The position numbers and the translations under genes are program-made. A stretch of 64,000 nt of DNA. Source: Cohaesibacter celericrescens (lineage in GTDB: Bacteria; Pseudomonadota; Alphaproteobacteria; Rhizobiales; Cohaesibacteraceae). The stretch is from positions 62,001-126,000 of the forward strand of contig NZ_PKUQ01000052.1 of NCBI RefSeq assembly GCF_002866925.1, given 5' to 3'. Of the stretch, positions 40,883 through 49,742 are shown in pieces. The notes beneath the pieces were generated by a model. That model was not told the DNA's origin. It saw only the letters and a list, made by a program, of their open reading frames with translations, and did no database searches. The number at the start of each line of letters is the position of its first letter. The first letter of the stretch is position 1.

Positions 40883-42760
40883 ATGACACAGAACACGTTC
40901 ATGACCACCAACACAAAATCGCTTTATAGGCACAGAATCGACGCAAGCCTGCCCTTACTTGTCAATCGTTTCTCGATGCCTGATTACAATGGAGCAACTG
41001 TCGAACTTTGGGTGTTTGACAGTATGGAACGCCGGCGGGCTGCAGAAACTCGGCTTAAGCATGCGGGTGTAGAAGCACATATTTACTCCGCCTACAAACC
41101 GCTCATCCATGCTTTGTTGGAAGACGTGATGTTAGAGGGAGCGACGGACATCATTCTCCACTATCCGGTTATTGAAGGGGCCTCAAAGGTGCGGTTCCTG
41201 CTGGAAGCCTATCCCGCGCTGGATGTGATCGCCAATTTGGCAGGCGTTGAACAATGCCGGTTTGAAGCAACGGCACATGAGACTGGACCGATAGCCTACA
41301 GAATTGATTATATGGATGCTGCCGGCGTGCGGCAGGAGATTGATATATTTGCGCCAAACCGCGTTCGAGACGACCATACAGGAAAAAAAGTCTTATCCAG
41401 CTGCGGATGGATACGGGTGCAAGGCGCACGCGATCATGCGCTTGATTGTGACGAAGCCTATGTAACAGATCAGGAAGTAGCTTTCACTGCGATCATGCAC
41501 TGTTTGCAAGATCAAACATGGGTGGGGGATGCCCCCTATTTTGATCGCCTCAATATGAAGATTTCAGCCCCCTTTTATGATCAAGCATTGCCGCTTGAAG
41601 GCGAGTGGATCAGTACGGCAGAAGCGATGCATGAAGATCTGTATTTTTCTGCACTTGAGTTACTCAAGGTCAAACAGGGACTTGAAGAAACAGAACGGAC
41701 GTTTGGTCCGGGGCAATTGACTCCCATGGTTGTTTGTTCTGACAGCAACATGCTTGAAATTGAACTGGAGACAGTGAACGATCCACATTTGGCCCAAGAT
41801 TGTTCAGACAGTTCGGATGCCCCGCTGCCGAGCAGGGTGGCTGGTTGGTGTCTGCCCGTTCCTGCCAATCCTGGCGCATTCGATCTTGTGGGGCTTTCAG
41901 AGGCTGACCATTGGCTGGCGCCGGAGACGATCAAATTTTGTCTTGATCAGCTAGGAGGCGACCCCCTGACGGCACGGTCGCAACGAGGACGCCCTGTTTG
42001 GGCTCGCCATATAGCGGGCAACGGGCCCGCCCTTATGATTACATCGGGACAACATTCCAACGAGACCACAGGGCCGGTTGGGGCACTGCGGGCAGCTGCT
42101 GTCTTGCAACAAAACAAACATGCCTTTTCAATTGCACCGTTGATTAATCCTGATGGTTTTGCTCTGTTTCGGGAGCTGTGTCAGGATTTCCCGCAGCATA
42201 TGAATCATGCTGCCCGCTACACGGCAGGGGGCAATGATCTGGAATATGTGGCACGGGGCTTTGAGAATGACGTCCAATATCAGGCTCGGGCTTTGACCGA
42301 CGCCAACCTGCATCTCAATCTGCATGGCTATCCATCCCATGAGTGGACGCGGCCCTTTACCGGTTATGTTCCGCGAGGAATGGAATCCTGGACAGTCCCC
42401 AAGGGTTTCATGTTGATCGTACGCTACAAATCCGGTTGGAAAGCTCAAGCCAACGCGATCCTATATGCAATGATAGACGTTCTGGCCCGCTTTGAGCCCT
42501 TGGTTGCAATGAACCGTGATCAGCTGGACCGTCACAAGCACTATACCGGCGGTGACGTGCCTTTTGCGACCCACAAAGATATTGCCTTCCTGATTGACGA
42601 AGTGAGCGAAGGCGTTTTTCCCATCACGATTATCACCGAAGCGCCGGATGAAACCGTCTATGGCGAGCGTTTCAAACTGCAGCACACAGCACAAATGATA
42701 TCGGTCTTGTCGGCAGCAGAGGCGTCAAAAGACGTTTTGCAGCACACAGATCTGCCATAA
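40883..42760 (+). CDS. M14-family zinc carboxypeptidase-like protein
   Basis: About 625 aa (start uncertain: ATG at 40883 or 40901, no strong ribosome binding site). The N-terminal ~330 residues are not recognised. The C-terminal part is an M14 zinc peptidase: GQHSNETTGP gives the HxxE zinc motif (about residue 392), INPDG is typical, LHLNLHGYP gives the third ligand His, and the Glu of ITEAPDE is the likely general base. Signal peptide absent, so cytoplasmic. With the ArgE-like and HipO-like genes it probably trims imported peptides or N-acyl compounds. Confidence 0.82.
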   Translation: MTQNTFMTTNTKSLYRHRIDASLPLLVNRFSMPDYNGATVELWVFDSMERRRAAETRLKHAGVEAHIYSAYKPLIHALLEDVMLEGATDIILHYPVIEGASKVRFLLEAYPALDVIANLAGVEQCRFEATAHETGPIAYRIDYMDAAGVRQEIDIFAPNRVRDDHTGKKVLSSCGWIRVQGARDHALDCDEAYVTDQEVAFTAIMHCLQDQTWVGDAPYFDRLNMKISAPFYDQALPLEGEWISTAEAMHEDLYFSALELLKVKQGLEETERTFGPGQLTPMVVCSDSNMLEIELETVNDPHLAQDCSDSSDAPLPSRVAGWCLPVPANPGAFDLVGLSEADHWLAPETIKFCLDQLGGDPLTARSQRGRPVWARHIAGNGPALMITSGQHSNETTGPVGALRAAAVLQQNKHAFSIAPLINPDGFALFRELCQDFPQHMNHAARYTAGGNDLEYVARGFENDVQYQARALTDANLHLNLHGYPSHEWTRPFTGYVPRGMESWTVPKGFMLIVRYKSGWKAQANAILYAMIDVLARFEPLVAMNRDQLDRHKHYTGGDVPFATHKDIAFLIDEVSEGVFPITIITEAPDETVYGERFKLQHTAQMISVLSAAEASKDVLQHTDLP

Positions 42761-42806
42761 CTCCTTTCATTTTTTAGAGGGCGGTGCCAACTGCACCGGA
42801 AATAGC

Positions 42807-43976
42807 ATGAGTGATTTTGCAACTTTATCAGATTTTGATGCCGCCAAGAGTGAACTGACGACGATCCGGCATCACCTTCATGCGCATCCTGAGTTATCGG
42901 GGCAAGAACAAAATACAGCAGCCTTTGTCGCCGAAAAACTGGAAGAGTGGGGCTATGAAGTGACGCGCAATATCGGCGGGCATGGTGTTGTTGGGCGCCT
43001 GCGTGCAGGGGAAGGAAACAGATCCATTGCAATTCGCGCCGATATGGATGCCTTGCCTATTCAGGAGAACACAGGGCACTCTTATGCCAGCCAGACGCCC
43101 GGTGTCATGCATGCCTGTGGCCACGATGGGCATACCACCATGCTGCTTGGCGCTGCACAATATCTGGCACGGACCAAAAACTTCTCAGGAACATTGAACC
43201 TTGTGTTTCAACCTGCTGAAGAATCCATCGAAGCCAGCGGCGCGCGCGCCATGATAGCTGACGGCCTCTTTGAACGGTTCCCCTGCGATGCAATCTTTGG
43301 CATGCACAATCACCCTGGCGTGGCAGCCGGCACTATTTTGACGCGCTCTGGTCCGATGATGGCCGCAGCAGACTCAGTGACAATTACTGTCAACGGCAAG
43401 GGAGGCCATGCGTCTCGCCCGCATTTGTGTATCGATCCGATTGTATGTGTTTCGGCAATTGTAATGGCCTTGCAAACGATTGTATCGCGCAGCATCGATT
43501 CCAATGAGCCTGCTGTAGTGACCGTGGGCACCATACATGGTGGCACAGCCTCCAATGTGATCGCTCAGGAAGCTTCTATTTCCGTGAGTATCCGCTCGTT
43601 CTCTGCAGAGGTGCGAGCACTTTTAAAATCCCGTCTTGTTACCATTGTCGAGACGCAATGCGCATCATGGGGGGCAACAGCAACAATTGACTTTGAAGCA
43701 GGGCATCCGGTGGTGGTCAATGCAGCTGACGAAACGGAATTTGCAACATCAGTCTGTGAAGAGCTCGTCGGAAAAGGCAACGTGGGGGAATGTCCGCTTA
43801 TTCCCGGAAGCGAGGATTTTGCCAACTATCTCGATCACAAACCCGGGTGCTTCATTCGTCTGGGAAATGGGGAAGAGTCCGCGATGCTCCACAATCCAGG
43901 TTATGACTTTAACGATGAAAGTCTGACAACGGGCGCGGCCCTTTGGGCGCGTCTGACGGAACGCTTTTTGCGTTAA
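42807..43976 (+). CDS. M20-family amidohydrolase (hippurate hydrolase/HipO type)
   Basis: 389 aa. Metal ligands of the M20D group: MHACGHDGHTTMLLGAA (Cys, His, Asp; about residues 101-117), the Glu pair in QPAEES and His in HNHPG; C-terminal His in MLHNPGYDFND. Hydrolyses N-acyl amino acids or aminoacyl amides in the cytoplasm. It follows the M14 gene by 46 bases and shares its promoter. A strong terminator follows. Confidence 0.93.
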   Translation: MSDFATLSDFDAAKSELTTIRHHLHAHPELSGQEQNTAAFVAEKLEEWGYEVTRNIGGHGVVGRLRAGEGNRSIAIRADMDALPIQENTGHSYASQTPGVMHACGHDGHTTMLLGAAQYLARTKNFSGTLNLVFQPAEESIEASGARAMIADGLFERFPCDAIFGMHNHPGVAAGTILTRSGPMMAAADSVTITVNGKGGHASRPHLCIDPIVCVSAIVMALQTIVSRSIDSNEPAVVTVGTIHGGTASNVIAQEASISVSIRSFSAEVRALLKSRLVTIVETQCASWGATATIDFEAGHPVVVNAADETEFATSVCEELVGKGNVGECPLIPGSEDFANYLDHKPGCFIRLGNGEESAMLHNPGYDFNDESLTTGAALWARLTERFLR

Positions 43977-43991
43977 GGCTGGTTAGGTGAT

Positions 43992-44022
43992 ACCCTCCGA
44001 TATGATGATATCGTGGGTTTTT
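43992..44022 (+). terminator. Rho-independent terminator after the amidohydrolase gene
   Basis: ACCC (43992-43995) and CGATAT (43998-44003) pair with ATATCG (44008-44013) and GGGT (44015-44018) around a GATG loop, followed by a T run. It closes the peptide-utilisation cluster. Confidence 0.75.
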
Positions 44023-44149
44023 CTGTGTAAAATCGAACGAAGCCTACGATGCCAAAAACTGCTAGGGATCAAGCTTTGATTTCTTCTAATACTTTGACTC
44101 TATTTATTTTTGCCAATAGACTAGTGATAAATAACTGGGATTGGCAAAA

Positions 44150-45193
44150 ATGTTTGAAATCAATCAATTAAATGGAGATTCAATCCGCGACATGATTGAT
44201 GCGCGTGAGCGTTATCATTTGCTCCGCTCCGCTCAAGCCGATGCCAAGCACAGCTATGGCGGCTCGATGCAATTTGAGTCCCGTGGGAAAGCAGAATATC
44301 TCATCAAACGCCCTTATGGCAGTTCCACTCGAAAATCTCTTGGTCGTCGCAGCAAGGACACAGAGGAGAAACTTGCAAAATTTCTGTCAGGCAAGGCACG
44401 CATTGAAGAGCGTGTCACCGGACTACGCAAGCAATTGGAAGAGCAAGCTCCTATTTTGAGTGCCCGCGGATTGGGTCGTGTGCCAATACTGGCGGCACGA
44501 ATTATGCGCAAACTTGACGATCTTGGTTGGCTTGGCACCAGTCTAACCGTCCTTGGTACGCACGCCCTCTATGCCTATGAAGCACAGGCCGCAGTTCGCA
44601 TCGATTCAGCAATGGTGGCAACCGGCGATGTGGATATTCTGTTTGATGCCAGACGCCGTCTGATTATGTCAGGGGACGTAAGGAAAAATGGCCTCATCGG
44701 AGCGCTAAGATCAGTTGACCACTCCTTTGAGAAGGAACGTAGCAGAACCTATACCGCTGCGAATAAGGATGGTTATATGGTTGATTTACTCGAACCTCTG
44801 GATCATGGTCGGATCATGCTTGAGGGCAGTGCCCAATTGTCTGACCATCCCGACGATTTGGTGGCAACAAGCACCGAAAGCAGCAAATGGCTTTTGAATG
44901 TACCCAAATTTACAGCGACATCTTTTGATGAACGGGGGCTGCCGGTTCGTATCGTGACGATTGATCCACGGGTCTATGCCCTGCAGAAATTATGGATCAC
45001 GGAGAATGACCCCAGCCGCGATCCCGCCAGACGCTTCCGTGATGGCCAGCAGGCTCGGCTTGTTGCACAAATTGCAACCAAACATTTAGGGCTTTCTTTT
45101 GACGATACTGTTCTGTCCGGGTTGCCAATGTCCTTCCGTAGACTTTCTGAAAAACTAAAGACTGTTGAACAGGATGAATTCCACGCCTGGTGA
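44150..45193 (+). CDS. GSU2403-family nucleotidyltransferase-fold protein
   Basis: 347 aa. Resembles the GSU2403 nucleotidyltransferase-fold family: GTHALYAYEAQAAVRID followed by TGDVDILFD, a D-x-D pair typical of the metal site of polymerase-beta-fold transferases. The first 100 residues are helical and charged. The ATG at 44150 is chosen; a TTG at 44141 is also open. Function of the family is unknown. It stands alone, between a terminator and the diguanylate cyclase gene. Confidence 0.7.
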   Translation: MFEINQLNGDSIRDMIDARERYHLLRSAQADAKHSYGGSMQFESRGKAEYLIKRPYGSSTRKSLGRRSKDTEEKLAKFLSGKARIEERVTGLRKQLEEQAPILSARGLGRVPILAARIMRKLDDLGWLGTSLTVLGTHALYAYEAQAAVRIDSAMVATGDVDILFDARRRLIMSGDVRKNGLIGALRSVDHSFEKERSRTYTAANKDGYMVDLLEPLDHGRIMLEGSAQLSDHPDDLVATSTESSKWLLNVPKFTATSFDERGLPVRIVTIDPRVYALQKLWITENDPSRDPARRFRDGQQARLVAQIATKHLGLSFDDTVLSGLPMSFRRLSEKLKTVEQDEFHAW

Positions 45194-45459
45194 ATTCGCC
45201 GTAGACGGAGTCCAATCAGCACTTTCCCGACGCGTTATAGCTTGGTTTGAATATCAATTGACATACAAAGAAAGGCCCTGATGCAGAAGGTCTTTTCACC
45301 TGCACGGCGTCGCGATCAAAGAAAAAGTTGAAGAGTCAAAAAGACCGCCGAGATTGCTAAGGGTTTTCACCCACATCCCTTAACTGGAAATTCAATGTTT
45401 TCACCCATAGTAATACAACTTCATTCTGAGTATTTGGTTGTATTTTTGAGGCATATGTT

Positions 45460-46989
45460 ATGAATCGTGCGGCATCCGGCAAACAAAAAGAGCTAAAATC
45501 ATATGTCTGGATTGCCTGTATCCTTGCGACATTGGCATTTTTATCCTCAAACATCATCATGTTGAAAATAGCAAGTAATACAGCCGATGATGTTCAGCTT
45601 GCTAAGCAAATGCAACTTGTCGAACATGAAATCGAAAACCAGTATTTCATGCACGCACGAGATCAGAGCCAGATTTCAAATTGGGATGACGCATTAAAAG
45701 CGCTCGAAGAAGATGTCGATCTTGAGTTTGTAAAATCCGAAATCGCTGATTGGCTATTTTCAGATTTTGATATTCAAATGAGCATAGTGGTCGATCCCAA
45801 GAATATGCCTCGCGTAGCAGTATATGAAGAAACTATACTTGATCCATCAAAGGCGCAGAACGCGATTGATCAAAATATAGATCTGGTCAACAAGACACGT
45901 GAAAAATTTGTTGATTATCTGTCCGCCCAGACAGTCCCTATCGAAAATTTTTCTGGAATTCATGATCCCATCCGTTCTGCCAGCCCAATCTATGCTGCGG
46001 GCTTTCGTCATTTCAATGGTCAGATTTCTACCGTCGTTGCTCAAGTGTTGGTACCGCATGATGACTATCCAATGCCAAGTGGCACGCCAAGGGTCCTATT
46101 GACGTTCAAACCGGTTACGCAGGCAAATTTAAGCAAGATCAATCAAAAGCTCGAGCTTGAAAACTTTGAACTGCGGATTGGAGGCATGCCCTCAAACGAA
46201 GAAAAACAGGTTCTAAAATTGTCTGAAGTACCTAGAGAGGGAGCCATTTACGCGTCGTGGCACCATACCAAAGCTTCAGCATATATCTGGAAAATGGCAT
46301 ACCCGACATTTGGGCTGGCATTGCTGATAAGCCTCTTGGCTCTGGTGTTTGTCGGTCGAAAATTCGCCACCACTGTCGAGCAACTACAGCGCAGCGAAGA
46401 ACAAAACAGATTCCTCGCCTTACATGACTCGCTGACCGGATTGCCAAATCGGTTATTCTTCGATCGAGAACTAGAGACGATCATTGCTGAACAAAAACAG
46501 GATCGCTGTGCGATCCTCTGCATGGACTTGGATCATTTTAAAGCCGTGAATGATAGCTTTGGGCATCACGCTGGGGACGTTGTCTTGAAAACAATTTCGG
46601 ACAGACTCTCTACAATTGTTGAGGAATCAGGCTTTGCTTCTCGCGTTGGCGGTGATGAGTTCATCATTCTCGTTAAAAATCATCTGGATAAAGACAGCGT
46701 CATGTATTTGAGCGATCAGCTTATCGAAGAGGCTTGTAAACCGATCGAGATCCCTGGAGCCTCTGTTCAAGTAGGCGCTTCTATTGGCGTGGCTTGGTGG
46801 CCAGATGACGCATTAACGGTCAAATCCATCATTCGAAGTGCTGACGAAGCTCTCTATTACTCAAAAGAGAAAGGGAGGGGGACAGTCTCCTGTGCCGACC
46901 AGCTGCATAACACCGGTGACCAACTCAAAGCCAATAGCGATCAGACTGTCATTGATCAAATGCGAGATGCAACGTCGCGGACTGGGTGA
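45460..46989 (+). CDS. Membrane-bound diguanylate cyclase with CHASE4 sensor domain
   Basis: 509 aa. Membrane helix near 17-37, extracytoplasmic CHASE4-type domain (about 45-255, with SNWDDALKAL), second helix near 278-300, short linker, then a GGDEF domain (about 325-485) with DSLTGLPNR, MDLDHFKAVNDSFGH and intact RVGGDEF. Should make cyclic di-GMP from two GTP in response to a periplasmic signal. The RxxD inhibitory site before GGDEF is absent, so product inhibition may be weak. No EAL domain follows. Monocistronic. Confidence 0.93.
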   Translation: MNRAASGKQKELKSYVWIACILATLAFLSSNIIMLKIASNTADDVQLAKQMQLVEHEIENQYFMHARDQSQISNWDDALKALEEDVDLEFVKSEIADWLFSDFDIQMSIVVDPKNMPRVAVYEETILDPSKAQNAIDQNIDLVNKTREKFVDYLSAQTVPIENFSGIHDPIRSASPIYAAGFRHFNGQISTVVAQVLVPHDDYPMPSGTPRVLLTFKPVTQANLSKINQKLELENFELRIGGMPSNEEKQVLKLSEVPREGAIYASWHHTKASAYIWKMAYPTFGLALLISLLALVFVGRKFATTVEQLQRSEEQNRFLALHDSLTGLPNRLFFDRELETIIAEQKQDRCAILCMDLDHFKAVNDSFGHHAGDVVLKTISDRLSTIVEESGFASRVGGDEFIILVKNHLDKDSVMYLSDQLIEEACKPIEIPGASVQVGASIGVAWWPDDALTVKSIIRSADEALYYSKEKGRGTVSCADQLHNTGDQLKANSDQTVIDQMRDATSRTG

Positions 46990-47226
46990 TGTTTCTTGGT
47001 TGCACAGCCAATTCACATCTACGGCTCGAAGATTTGCTGCCGGGCTGATTGTAACATCAGCCCTAAGCATCACCAGGCGGCGGTAAGATAATTGGTTTAA
47101 AATCATCTCCTAGCCACCGCATTACTCTCTTGAGAACAACAAACCCAACGGTAATGAGACTGCACAGAGTAGATCTATTCCACCTTGGTCGTTGCTTCAA
47201 ATTAAGGAGGATTAAATAGCAGCGAA

Positions 47227-47553
47227 TTAGCTTTCTACGAAATCTTCCCGCATTGGTACAAAACTATCAAGCAACATGCCGGCTTTTACACATTTGCACC
47301 CGTGTATAATATTTGGCTCTTTATACATCGCGTCTCCAGCGCTAACCAATTTGGTTTCATCACCAATCGTGAATTCAAATGCGCCACTGATCACATAGGT
47401 AAATTGTTCATGAGGATGGGAATGAAGAGGTGCAACCGCACCTTCCTCGAAACGAACTTCAACCACCATGCCATTTTTGCTATAGGCCATGATTTTGCGG
47501 CTAATACCGTCGCCCAAATCGTCAAGTTTAGTATCTTTATTATATGCAAACAT
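47227..47553 (-). CDS. kdgF: Small cupin, KdgF-like
   Basis: 108 aa single cupin barrel. Metal ligands H44, H46, Q50 and H84 in LHSHPHEQ and NIIHG. The C-terminal D96-F98-R102 pattern (LLDSFVPMRED) matches the residues reported to be essential in KdgF, which linearises the unsaturated uronate released from pectin or alginate. No other uronate gene is in the window, so the function is inferred from residues only. GGAGAAC lies before the start on the minus strand. It is the last host gene before the provirus. Confidence 0.8.
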   Translation of the reverse strand: MFAYNKDTKLDDLGDGISRKIMAYSKNGMVVEVRFEEGAVAPLHSHPHEQFTYVISGAFEFTIGDETKLVSAGDAMYKEPNIIHGCKCVKAGMLLDSFVPMREDFVES

Positions 47554-47982
47554 AGGCTGTTCTCCTTGCTATATGCGATTGAATAGGATTGTCCAAATCT
47601 GTACGACACAGTCGTTCCTCCGGCTGTTACGTTCAAGTAAAAAACGCCGACTTGAGAGCGACAATACAAATTTGATGGCAACGACTGGAAATCCCCATAA
47701 TAACTTGCTGTCGGGTCCTCATGATACATGAAAACAGCCGCCACAACTGTCAACAGGCTCCGCCATTGGGGGCTACGCAATCAACCATGGTCTCATCAAA
47801 AGTATGTTCCAAGGAATTGCGGTCCGAAACCATCGGATCAAGCCTTAAATGAGAAGCTTTTTATCACGGAGTTGAACCCTATATTTCTCCCCAGAAAGCC
47901 TCCTGAACCGCATTCTCTTTAGGAGAGAGTGAGATTTTTGATCGGCGCAGGGGCAACATTTTAAATTTTTGCCAAGTTAAAC
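47554..47982. other. Host intergenic region left of the provirus
   Basis: About 430 bases carrying the cupin promoter and then nothing I can identify. A 64-codon frame at 47728-47922 has no ribosome binding site and no recognisable sequence. No tRNA is present, so the provirus did not enter at a tRNA gene. Confidence 0.5.
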
Positions 47983-48010
47983 TATTCGCATAATATATCG
48001 TATGAGTTGC
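47983..48010 (+). other. Left attachment site, dif-like
   Basis: TATTCGCATAA (XerC-type arm), TATATC (central six), GTATGAGTTGC (XerD-type arm). The first arm matches the CGCATAA of bacterial dif. The segment CGCATAATATATCGTATG aligns with 58615-58632 at 16 of 18 positions. Interpreted as the hybrid site left by XerCD-mediated integration. Confidence 0.6.
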
Positions 48011-48031
48011 CTTGATGTTTACCTGTTCAAC

Positions 48032-48328
48032 TTATGTCCCTGTAAGTAATGGTGAAGATTTACTATTAATATAAACCTCTTCCATTTTGCGCCATCTTTC
48101 TTTGGCACTTCCTTCAACTGCATCTTGCCGAATTTTTAGAAGCCATAGGTCTGGATCTTCGCCCGCTAATTCGCAAAGCTTTTCAATGTTTTCATCCACA
48201 GGAAGTGCGCGGCCTCGTGCCCATCCGCTAACGCTTGGGTTAGCTACGCCTATCGCATCTGCAATTTTTCTGAGTGATTTAGCGTCTGAACGCTGCTTCA
48301 CCAATTCAAGTAATTGGTTAATATTCAT
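48032..48328 (-). CDS. CI/Xre-type prophage repressor
   Basis: 98 aa with a helix-turn-helix at about residues 17-45 (SLRKIADAIGVANPSVSGWA). The C-terminal part is short and helical, with no LexA-type self-cleaving protease, so induction would need another signal or an antirepressor. It is divergent from the plus-strand early genes, and two GATA-N9-TATC sites lie between them. Probable keeper of lysogeny. Confidence 0.85.
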   Translation of the reverse strand: MNINQLLELVKQRSDAKSLRKIADAIGVANPSVSGWARGRALPVDENIEKLCELAGEDPDLWLLKIRQDAVEGSAKERWRKMEEVYINSKSSPLLTGT

Positions 48329-48423
48329 AAGGTTTCCCCGCGAAAGGATGGTTGTGATTAGTGCATGTTATCACATATGGGGTAACCTTGAAATTGTTTC
48401 AACGTTGTGCTTAGGCTCAAGCC

Positions 48424-48466
48424 GATAACTACCTGCTATCGCTTAAACCGATACCCGTTAGCTATC
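48424..48466. promoter_or_regulatory. Two candidate repressor operators
   Basis: Two 17-base imperfect palindromes, GATAACTACCTGCTATC (48424-48440) and GATACCCGTTAGCTATC (48450-48466), share the form GATA-N9-TATC and a 26-base spacing, about two and a half helical turns. They lie between the divergent repressor and first early gene, as lambdoid operators do. Confidence 0.5.
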
Positions 48467-48471
48467 AATTT

Positions 48472-48578
48472 GCAAGGCGGGGCGCTGTTAGTAAAAGATC
48501 GGTCTCCCCGCAAGTAATCCGGCAAGTTGCTGACAGCGCACCAATCCGCCTATCAGCCAAACAGGTTACCCGCCTTGC
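48472..48578 (+). promoter_or_regulatory. Nested inverted repeats in the early leader (possible origin or attenuator)
   Basis: Outer arms GCAAGGCGGG (48472-48481) and CCCGCCTTGC (48569-48578) match perfectly. Immediately inside, GCGCTGTTAG (48482-48491) pairs with CTGACAGCGC (48530-48539) with one wobble. A rival stem GCGGGG/CCCCGC (48477-48482 with 48506-48511) would exclude both. A T-rich stretch (CCTTTTTCTCTTT) follows. This could be a structured leader controlling early transcription or part of the rolling-circle origin. Confidence 0.5.
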
Positions 48579-48612
48579 TCACCTTTTTCTCTTTGGCTGG
48601 AGAACCAAAACA

Positions 48613-48972
48613 ATGGCGGAACACAAATACAAATTTCTAAACGCTTTCGGCGAGGTGCGCACGGTGCGCACTACCGTTCGGCTTTCCTCTGGAAAATATT
48701 CGAAACTGAAACAGGTTTTAGAGCAAAGCGGCTCACCTGCTTCTCTTGCCCCATCGACGTGGGGTGAGGTCGTCTTGATCTATGGATTTGATGACCAGTT
48801 TGATTTTCGTATCGCTGGAATTACGACTGAAGAAACGCGCCGGTTTATCATTGCTGTTGGGCATCGTGTGAAGTCGTGGGAATTGCGCGATGATATGGGG
48901 CTTTGCATGGGTGGCGTCATTTTGCCGTCTGGGCCTGATTTCTCCCGCATGGATGAAAGGCGGGCGTCATGA
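48613..48972 (+). CDS. Hypothetical early provirus protein
   Basis: 119 aa, not recognised. Basic N-terminal part (HKYKFLNAFGEVRTVRTTVR) followed by a mixed alpha/beta body with no membrane helix. First gene of the plus-strand early unit, behind the structured leader; stop overlaps the next start as ATGA. By position it could be a regulator or DNA-binding protein, but nothing in the sequence proves it. Confidence 0.7.
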   Translation: MAEHKYKFLNAFGEVRTVRTTVRLSSGKYSKLKQVLEQSGSPASLAPSTWGEVVLIYGFDDQFDFRIAGITTEETRRFIIAVGHRVKSWELRDDMGLCMGGVILPSGPDFSRMDERRAS

Positions 48973-49070
48973 GTGAATTTGCATATGGCTTTTTTGCTGG
49001 TGGCGGGTCCGTCATTTTCGTGTCTCTCGCTGTGGTCGCAATCGCCTATTTTGGGGCTGATCATGACTGA
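48969..49070 (+). CDS. 33-aa membrane protein
   Basis: MSEFAYGFFAGGGSVIFVSL begins a single hydrophobic helix covering most of the protein. Its start overlaps the previous stop (ATGA) and its end overlaps the next start, the same coupling used through this element. Too short for usual gene callers. Confidence 0.55.
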   Translation: MSEFAYGFFAGGGSVIFVSLAVVAIAYFGADHD

Positions 49071-49191
49071 CATTGATCATCTCATTTTTTGGTCGGCATT
49101 TGCCTTTGCGGGCTTCGTTGGCGTTTCAACGTGGTTCATCGTCTTTCTTTTCGCTGGCTTGTTTTCCGGTAAAGACGGGGGCGACAAATGA
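49063..49191 (+). CDS. 42-aa membrane protein
   Basis: MTDIDHLIFWSAFAFAGF begins a single-helix protein (helix about 7-33) with a charged tail KDGGDK. Overlaps the genes on both sides (last four bases are the ATGA start of the next gene). Function unknown; membrane topology suggests a virion membrane or host-envelope role. Confidence 0.6.
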   Translation: MTDIDHLIFWSAFAFAGFVGVSTWFIVFLFAGLFSGKDGGDK

Positions 49192-49742
49192 AAGCGCGTC
49201 CCCTGTCTTCTCACAATTGCCCGAAGGGTTGGAACTATGATTGCTCGAATGATCACATTCGGGCTATTGGCATTGCTCCCAAGGCCTTTGAATGGTTCGT
49301 TCGGTTCTCTGACAATCTCGGCGCTGTAGCATCTCGCACTTGTGCGCTTGGTTTATATGCTCCTGATGGTGCGATGGTTCACGGCATCCAGTTTGAGCGC
49401 GTCCAGCCTAATCACCTGCTAGGGCTAGCCTATAATCTGTTTTGGCTTCCTGATCTTCACACGGCAAAGGTGCTTGTCAAAGGCGCTGAGCGGTGGAGTG
49501 AGGCTTATCAGCTGCATTTGCCGGTTTCATCTGATTTCTACAGCTGGCCATTCGTGCAAACTGACTTACCAAGCTTTCAACTCGATCCTGCAACTAACCT
49601 CTATACGTCTGCTAGGGCGCTCTGGTCATTCAAGGGCGACGATACCTCAAAAACTTCTCAAAAACGCTCACACGCCCAATCTGGGGCAAAACAGGGCCAA
49701 TCCAAGCGGGTTCAAACACCTGCACAGGGGGCTCTGTTATGA
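49188..49742 (+). CDS. Hypothetical provirus protein
   Basis: 184 aa, not recognised. Globular to about residue 145 with many aromatic residues, then a polar Ser/Gln/Lys-rich tail. It ends inside the start of rep (ATGA), so it is translated in the same unit. It lies in the slot that in small phages often holds a replication accessory protein; that is only a position argument. Confidence 0.7.
   Translation: MKARPLSSHNCPKGWNYDCSNDHIRAIGIAPKAFEWFVRFSDNLGAVASRTCALGLYAPDGAMVHGIQFERVQPNHLLGLAYNLFWLPDLHTAKVLVKGAERWSEAYQLHLPVSSDFYSWPFVQTDLPSFQLDPATNLYTSARALWSFKGDDTSKTSQKRSHAQSGAKQGQSKRVQTPAQGALL

Noticed and set aside
46500-46700. RxxD inhibitory site in the diguanylate cyclase
   Set aside because: The position before GGDEF reads GFAS, without the Arg and Asp.
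47728-47922. 64-codon frame that might be a transposase remnant
   Set aside because: Composition rich in Pro, His and Arg without a known transposase motif, and no terminal repeats nearby.
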